DNA of 64,000 nucleotides, from positions 1 to 64,000 of the forward strand of contig DXDZ01000008.1 of assembly GCA_019115185.1 (NCBI GenBank), written 5' to 3'. The position numbers were made by a program, and so were the translations under genes. This DNA comes from Candidatus Agathobaculum merdipullorum. GTDB taxonomy: Bacteria > Bacillota > Clostridia > Oscillospirales > Butyricicoccaceae. Below, piece after piece: positions 58,945 through 64,000 of the stretch (its first letter is position 1; every line of letters begins with the position of its first letter). The notes under the pieces are model-generated. The model did no database searches. It worked only from the letters and a program-made list of their open reading frames with translations, and was not told the origin of the DNA.

Positions 58945-59760
58945 ATGACTGATGTAGTAGTTGAGAAAAAAGGCCATGTGGCGGTCGTCAAGATCGAGCA
59001 CATGAAGGCCATGAACGCGCTTTCCACCGACATGTATGCTCAGCTGGAAGAGGCGTTCGATGAAGTCGGTAAGATGGATGACGTTTACTGCGTTATCCTG
59101 ACTGGCTCCTCCACCGTCAACAAGAAGGGCAAGACGGTCAACTCCTTCGTCGCTGGCGCTGACATCGCACAGATGTCCACCATGACGGTTGCAGAAGGCA
59201 AGTTCTTCGGCAACGATTCCAACCGTGTCTGCTGGAAGATTGAAAACTTCAAGCGCCCGGTAATCGCAGCGATCAACGGCTTCTGCCTCGGCGGCGGCTG
59301 CGAGCTGGCTTTGAGCTGTGACATCCGTCTGGCGTCCGACAATGCATTGTTCGGCCAGCCGGAAGTTGGTCTGGGCATCACCCCGGGCTGCGGCGGCACC
59401 CAGCGTCTGGCCCGCGTCGTTGGTCTGGGCAAGGCCAAGGAAATGATCTACACCGCCCGCGGCAACTACACTGCACAGCAGGCACTCGAAATGGGTCTGG
59501 TCAACTACGTATATCCGCTGGAAAACCTGATGGACGAAGCCATGAAGCTGGCAGAAGAGATCGCAGCGCAGGCTCCGATCGCAGTTTCTCTGTGCAAGGA
59601 AGCCATCAATGTCGGCATGCAGACCGATCTGAATTCCGCTCTGAAGTTTGAGGGCAACGTATTCGGTCAGTGCTTCGCAACCGAAGATCAGAAGTACGGC
59701 ATGGCTTACTTCCTTGACAAGAACAAGGAGAAGCCCGCTAAGGAATTCAAGAACAAGTAA
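58945..59760 (+). CDS. crt: 3-hydroxybutyryl-CoA dehydratase (crotonase)
   Basis: SFVAGADIAQM, AAINGFCLGGGCELALSCDIRLASDNALFGQPEVGLGITPGCGGTQRL. Confidence 0.95.
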   Translation: MTDVVVEKKGHVAVVKIEHMKAMNALSTDMYAQLEEAFDEVGKMDDVYCVILTGSSTVNKKGKTVNSFVAGADIAQMSTMTVAEGKFFGNDSNRVCWKIENFKRPVIAAINGFCLGGGCELALSCDIRLASDNALFGQPEVGLGITPGCGGTQRLARVVGLGKAKEMIYTARGNYTAQQALEMGLVNYVYPLENLMDEAMKLAEEIAAQAPIAVSLCKEAINVGMQTDLNSALKFEGNVFGQCFATEDQKYGMAYFLDKNKEKPAKEFKNK

Positions 59761-59806
59761 GCCGTTTTTGTTGATTGTTTAAGAGTGAGAGAGAGGTTAT
59801 ACTATC

Positions 59807-60673
59807 ATGAAAGTTTGTGTATTCGGCGCTGGCAACATGGGTGCACGCATTGCAGAAGTATTTTTGACCAATGGCCATGACGTTACCATGATCGACATCA
59901 AGCAGGAATTCCTCGATCGCGGTGTCAAGACCATCACCAACGATCTGTCCTTCATGGTAAAGAAGGAAAAGATCACCGAGGAGCACAAGAATGAGCTGCT
60001 GGCTGGTCTCAAGACCTCCATCGACCGCAAGTCTGCTGCTGACGCTGACTTCGTGATGGAAGTTATCCTCGAGCGCATGGACCTGAAGAAGGAACTGCTC
60101 AAGGAGCTGGACGATATCTGCCCGGCACACACCATTTTTGCCACCAACACCTCTGCCCTGTCCCCCACCGAGCTGGCGGCTTCCGTCAAGCGTTCGGATA
60201 AGGTCATTGGCTGCCACTTCTTCAACCCGGCTCAGATCATGAAGCTGGTTGAGGTTACCCGTGCGATCCAGACCTCGGACGAGACCTTCAAGACCGCATT
60301 CGATCTGATGGCTTCTCTGGGCAAGACCCCGGTTAGCGTACAGGAAGGCCCGGGCTTTGTGGTGAACCGCATCCTGATCCCGATGATGAACGAGGCTATG
60401 GGCATTGTTGCTGACGGCATCGCTTCCCCGGCGGACATCGACATTGCAATGCAGCTGGGTGCTGGCATGAAGTCCGGCCCGCTCCACACCGCTGATCTGG
60501 TTGGCCACGATGTCAACCTGGCGATCATGGAGACTCTGTACCGTGAGACCGGCGACCCGAAGTACCGTCCGCATCCGCTGATGCGCAAGATGGTTCGTGC
60601 GGGCTGGCTGGGCGTCAAGACCGGCAAGGGCTTCTTCGAATACGACGAATACGGCAAGGAAATTGTAAAGTAA
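59807..60673 (+). CDS. hbd: 3-hydroxybutyryl-CoA dehydrogenase
   Basis: VCVFGAGNMGARIAEVFLTNGHDV, VIGCHFFNPAQIMKLVEV, GPGFVVNRILIPMMNEA. Confidence 0.97.
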   Translation: MKVCVFGAGNMGARIAEVFLTNGHDVTMIDIKQEFLDRGVKTITNDLSFMVKKEKITEEHKNELLAGLKTSIDRKSAADADFVMEVILERMDLKKELLKELDDICPAHTIFATNTSALSPTELAASVKRSDKVIGCHFFNPAQIMKLVEVTRAIQTSDETFKTAFDLMASLGKTPVSVQEGPGFVVNRILIPMMNEAMGIVADGIASPADIDIAMQLGAGMKSGPLHTADLVGHDVNLAIMETLYRETGDPKYRPHPLMRKMVRAGWLGVKTGKGFFEYDEYGKEIVK

Positions 60674-60686
60674 CCTGTCCATAAAC

Positions 60687-60728
60687 GAGAAAGCTACTGT
60701 GCAAATCGTACAGTAGCTTTCTTTTTTC
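60687..60728 (+). terminator. intrinsic terminator after hbd
   Basis: GAAAGCTACTGT-N9-ACAGTAGCTTTCTTTTTT. Confidence 0.9.
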
Positions 60729-60842
60729 TTGTTCTTTTTTGGTGCTTTAGCCACATTTATTGTTTTTTTCTAACATTTGTTTGGCAAAATCAACAAATTT
60801 TGCAGCAATCTATGGCATTTCTCGAACAAACAAGATATAATA

Positions 60843-61361
60843 TTAAATATCTGGGAAATAGAATCTTACCAACGCGGCTGAAGCGGCAAACGCAGCCAAA
60901 TCTGCACATAACGCAGCCGGTATAGCATAGCGCATTTGCTTTAATCCCAAGTGTCCACCGTAAATACTGATGGTGTACAAACTGGTTTCTGATGCGCCCA
61001 ACATCACTGCCGTAACTCGACCAATATAGCTGTCCGGCCCATATCGTCCAATCAGCTCACTGCCCAGCGCAAGGCCACCGCCGCCGCTGATCGGCTTGAG
61101 CAAGGCAAGCGCTACGCAGTCTTTCGGAATGCCGAATACGCTAAACAGCGGTGCCAACCAGTCTGCTGCCAGATCAATCGCACCGGAGGCCCGCAGCATA
61201 TAGACCACGGTCAGCATGCCCACCAGCGTAGGTAAGATACTCACCGCTGTGTGCAGTCCCTTTTGTGCCCCGCGCAGGAATACCGGGAACACATCCACAT
61301 GTTTATACAATGCGTATAAGCCGATTGCTGCCAACAGCAGCGGAATCATTGTTGCCTGCAC
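60843..61361 (-). CDS. spmB: spore maturation protein B
   Basis: FLRGAQKGLHTAVSILPTLVGMLTVVYMLRASGAID, LKPISGGGGLALGSELI, VMLGASETSLYTISIYGG. Confidence 0.94.
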   Translation of the reverse strand: MQATMIPLLLAAIGLYALYKHVDVFPVFLRGAQKGLHTAVSILPTLVGMLTVVYMLRASGAIDLAADWLAPLFSVFGIPKDCVALALLKPISGGGGLALGSELIGRYGPDSYIGRVTAVMLGASETSLYTISIYGGHLGLKQMRYAIPAALCADLAAFAASAALVRFYFPDI

Positions 61362-61504
61362 AACGTTTCTTTGCGCTCCTTTCCATCATTTTTGACTTGA
61401 ATTTCAAATTTTGGAAAATATTTTTGGAAATAACAGGCAATTCGACATCTTTTGTGTCCGCTTTATGTAATAATACAAATTGTAATCCAACCAAACATTT
61501 CCTT

Positions 61505-62089
61505 CTATTTCCCCTCGGGGAATAATGATCGCATCAGCCTTCCGCTGAGCAGCACCACCGCCACCGAGAAAATAGACGCGCCCCAAACCGGCAGCATAAT
61601 ATCAAACGGCGACGAAGCGCCGGACGCTGCACGGACAGCCGCGACGGTAGAAGGAATCAACTGGATGGATGCTGTGTTTAAGGTAATCAATGTCAAGACG
61701 GTATTCGGGGAACCACAGCGCCCTTCCAGTGTATAAAGCCGGTCTGCCGCACGCAGGCCCAATGGCGTAGCTGCATTGGATAACCCCAACAGATTTGCCG
61801 CGACATTGGCGCTGACTGCCTCCATGGCTTCACGGTCCGCCGACGCTTTTCCAAACAACGGACGCAGCAGCGGCATCAGCATACGGGATAGCTTTTCCGC
61901 CAGCCCGGATTCCTGTACCAGCTCCATAATTCCGCTCCAGAAGCACATCAGGCCGGCGATACTGATGATGAGTGTGACTGCTTCTCCGGCTCCGGTACCG
62001 ACCGCTGTCGTCACCGTATCCAGCCTTCCAGTGAATGCACCGCAAATCAGCGCCAACACCAGAAATGCAACCCAAATTGCGGATAGCAT
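61505..62089 (-). CDS. spmA: spore maturation protein A
   Basis: AVTLIISIAGLMCFWSGIMELVQESGL, NVAANLLGLSNAATPLGLRA, LTLITLNTASIQLIPSTVAAVR. Confidence 0.94.
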   Translation of the reverse strand: MLSAIWVAFLVLALICGAFTGRLDTVTTAVGTGAGEAVTLIISIAGLMCFWSGIMELVQESGLAEKLSRMLMPLLRPLFGKASADREAMEAVSANVAANLLGLSNAATPLGLRAADRLYTLEGRCGSPNTVLTLITLNTASIQLIPSTVAAVRAASGASSPFDIMLPVWGASIFSVAVVLLSGRLMRSLFPEGK

Positions 62090-62178
62090 CCGCGCAACCC
62101 CCTTTCTGTCCAAGCTCCCCCCGTGGGGTTTTGGTGATACAAGATTCGACTGAAAAGAAATGAAGGAGTGTTTCACAC

Positions 62179-62421
62179 ATGAAGTCTACCGGTATTGTCC
62201 GAAAAGTGGATGAACTTGGCCGCATCGTGCTGCCCATCGAATTACGCCGCACTATGAACATAGACGTCAAGGATGCCCTGGAAATTTACGTAGACGGCGA
62301 TCAGATCGTTCTGAAGAAATATGAGCCGTCCTGCATCTTCTGCGGTAACGCAAAGGATATTATCCATTATAAGGGCAAAAACATCTGCGCGTCCTGTGCA
62401 CAGGAGCTCAAGCTGCTCTGA
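62179..62421 (+). CDS. AbrB/SpoVT-family regulator with C-terminal CxxC pair
   Basis: MKSTGIVRKVDELGRIVLPIELRRTMNI then CIFCGNAKDIIHYKGKNICASCAQEL. Confidence 0.95.
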   Translation: MKSTGIVRKVDELGRIVLPIELRRTMNIDVKDALEIYVDGDQIVLKKYEPSCIFCGNAKDIIHYKGKNICASCAQELKLL

Positions 62422-62431
62422 TACAGCCATT

Positions 62432-62466
62432 GACAGCCATCCCACACTCAGGGATGGCTGTTTTTT
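62432..62466. terminator. intrinsic terminator
   Basis: ACAGCCATCCC-ACACTCA-GGGATGGCTGTTTTTT; overlaps the spoIIID 3' end. Confidence 0.85.
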
Positions 62467-62744
62467 GATGCCATCCGCCGTTCCCGTTCTCCGGCCGCCC
62501 GCGCCCGATATTTCTCCCGTGTCGCCATGCCGCCGCGAATATGACGCTCCTCCTTATTGGTCTGCAAAACGGCCTGTACTTGCTCGTACAGCACCGCATT
62601 GAGCTTTTTCAGCCGTGTAGTAATATCCTTATGTACCGTTGATTTGGATACGCCAAATTGCGCCGCCGTCTGCCGTACCGTCGCTCCCTCCTGAATCATA
62701 TATTGTGCCAGCCGGATTGTACGCTCCTCTGGTAAGCCTTTCAC
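62448..62744 (-). CDS. spoIIID: stage III sporulation protein D
   Basis: ERTIRLAQYMIQEGATVRQTAAQFGVSKSTVHKDITTRLKKLN...HIRGGMATREKY. Confidence 0.94.
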   Translation of the reverse strand: MKGLPEERTIRLAQYMIQEGATVRQTAAQFGVSKSTVHKDITTRLKKLNAVLYEQVQAVLQTNKEERHIRGGMATREKYRARAAGERERRMASKNSHP

Positions 62745-62884
62745 CGTCGTCCCCCCTGACCTGTTGACGCTTTCATTACTCTCAATCTATGCGCCATCCT
62801 GGCCGTGTAGAACGCGGCTTCTGTCGTTTGCAATGCCACTATGGTCAATAATACCGTCGTCTGCAACACAAAAATGCGCTGTTC

Positions 62885-63508
62885 TCACTTGAGCAGCGCA
62901 TTGATGCCATTGGTATGATATTCTACGAGCCGGTTAAGATTCATGCGTACCTCACGCGGTCGAATCCGGTTTTTCAGAATCTGCACCGTGCCGTCGATCA
63001 GGTTGCTGGCCATGATTTGCGCCAGCAGCAGACTGTTGTCCTCATCTGCAAGCAGCGGCGCAGTCTTGGCCGCCAGCATATCGATCATGCTCTTGCGAAG
63101 ATCTTCATATCGCGTGCCATGGGACTGCTCCATAATGAGCAGCAGTCCGTATTTCTCCGCCAGCAGCAGCGAGATGACCTCCTCGGTCAGCAGCACCTGA
63201 TATTCGCGCTGCCCGGTCCGCGGATCGAAGCGCTTATCCTTAAAGCGCAGAATCAGCTTTTTCAGGCCCTCCGCCGCACCGTCGGTCAGTTCATAGAACA
63301 ATTCCTCTTTGTTTTTGAAATAATGATACAAGTTGCTCTTGCTGATGTTGACCTTGTCCGCGATCATTTGCAGAGATGTGCGGTCATACCCCCGCTGCAA
63401 AAACAAATGTTGTGCTTCCAGCAAAATTTTATGTCGAAGCTCATCCTTTAACACCTGCACAATAAAGACCACCCGTTCATTTCTTATTTCATTATAGCAT
63501 TTCTGCAC
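62885..63508 (-). CDS. TetR/AcrR-family regulator (true start possibly GTG near 63460)
   Basis: ILLEAQHLFLQRGYDRTSLQMIADKVNISKSNLYHYFKNKEELFYEL. Confidence 0.93.
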   Translation of the reverse strand: MQKCYNEIRNERVVFIVQVLKDELRHKILLEAQHLFLQRGYDRTSLQMIADKVNISKSNLYHYFKNKEELFYELTDGAAEGLKKLILRFKDKRFDPRTGQREYQVLLTEEVISLLLAEKYGLLLIMEQSHGTRYEDLRKSMIDMLAAKTAPLLADEDNSLLLAQIMASNLIDGTVQILKNRIRPREVRMNLNRLVEYHTNGINALLK

Positions 63509-63563
63509 CTTTTGTCAATAATCGGGCGGTTTCTTACCCATTTGGATTGGATCAAGCCAAAGG

Positions 63564-63600
63564 CAAAAAACAAGGACGCCGGATAACCGACGTCCTTTGC
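63564..63600 (-). terminator. intrinsic terminator of the decarboxylase operon
   Basis: Minus strand AAAGGACGTCGG-TTAT-CCGGCGTCCTTGTTTTTT. Confidence 0.85.
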
Positions 63601-63620
63601 TTTGTGTGAAAACGCTTGTT

Positions 63621-64000
63621 TTATGCACCAAAAACCTTGAGCATGAAGCCCGCAGCCACCGCAGAACCGATTACGCCTGCGACATTCGGGCCCATGGCAT
63701 GCATCAACAGGAAGTTGGCCGGATTGGCCTTCTGGCCCTCGACCTGCGACACGCGCGCTGCCATCGGCACCGCGGAAACGCCCGCCGAACCGATCAGCGG
63801 ATTGACCTTGCCGCCGGTCAGCTTGCACATGATCTTGCCGAAGATCAGGCCGCCGACGGTGGAGAACATAAACGCGATCAAGCCGAGAATGATGATCTTA
63901 ATGGTGTCCCACGTCAGGAACGTGCTGGCAACCGCCTTGCAGCCAACCGACAGGCCAAGGAAAATGGTCACAATGTTGCACAGTGCATTCTGCGCAGTAT
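63621..64000 (-). CDS. Na+-translocating decarboxylase beta subunit (OadB/GcdB family), partial
   Basis: [28 protein letters not shown]...[37 protein letters not shown]...[23 protein letters not shown]; frame open to the window end. Confidence 0.94.
   Translation of the reverse strand, partial: TAQNALCNIVTIFLGLSVGCKAVASTFLTWDTIKIIILGLIAFMFSTVGGLIFGKIMCKLTGGKVNPLIGSAGVSAVPMAARVSQVEGQKANPANFLLMHAMGPNVAGVIGSAVAAGFMLKVFGA

Noticed and set aside
60754-60835. TTTGTT...AACAAA inverted repeat downstream of hbd as another Rex site
   Set aside because: Spacing and half-sites do not match TTGTTAA-N4-TTAACAA, and the region lies between convergent genes.
1-64000. CRISPR arrays, rRNA, tRNA, transposases, integrases
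   Set aside because: None recognised on reading both strands and the ORF list; a tRNAscan/Infernal run would be needed to exclude small RNAs.

Overview
The window looks like the chromosome of a GC-rich, spore-forming, butyrate-producing clostridial (Oscillospirales/Butyricicoccaceae-like) bacterium; this taxonomic guess is inferred from gene content only. From left to right it contains: (1) an accessory edge with a small XRE regulator and a truncated TcmP-like (three-Cys-motif partner) gene; (2) rlmD, an ECF sigma/anti-sigma pair and glgB; (3) a minus-strand de novo purine operon, purE-purC-purF-purF paralog-purM-purN-purO-type IMP cyclohydrolase-stand-alone AICAR transformylase-two unknown membrane proteins-purD-YbjN-like gene, preceded by a leader with a small uORF and an intrinsic terminator; (4) a surface polysaccharide locus with a glycosyltransferase-CsaB fusion and a flippase; (5) an archaeal-type AspRS, a second ECF pair, an HPr-like protein lacking the His loop, and an aroQ/pepP/YqeG cluster; (6) a MacAB-like efflux operon with an SLH protein, next to an orphan OmpR-type regulator with a degenerate receiver; (7) rmuC and a small alarmone synthetase; (8) a two-component system upstream of a VTC/DUF4956/carbohydrate-binding lipoprotein cassette with phased direct repeats in its promoter; (9) butyrate metabolism genes: but, an amino-acid ABC importer, 4hbD-abfD-CGGC protein-CoA transferase, thl-crt-hbd with an exact Rex-type operator; (10) spmA/spmB, AbrB, SpoIIID, TetR and a partial Na+-translocating decarboxylase beta subunit. 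I saw no rRNA, tRNA, CRISPR array or transposase. All family calls come from reading motifs by eye; no searches were run.
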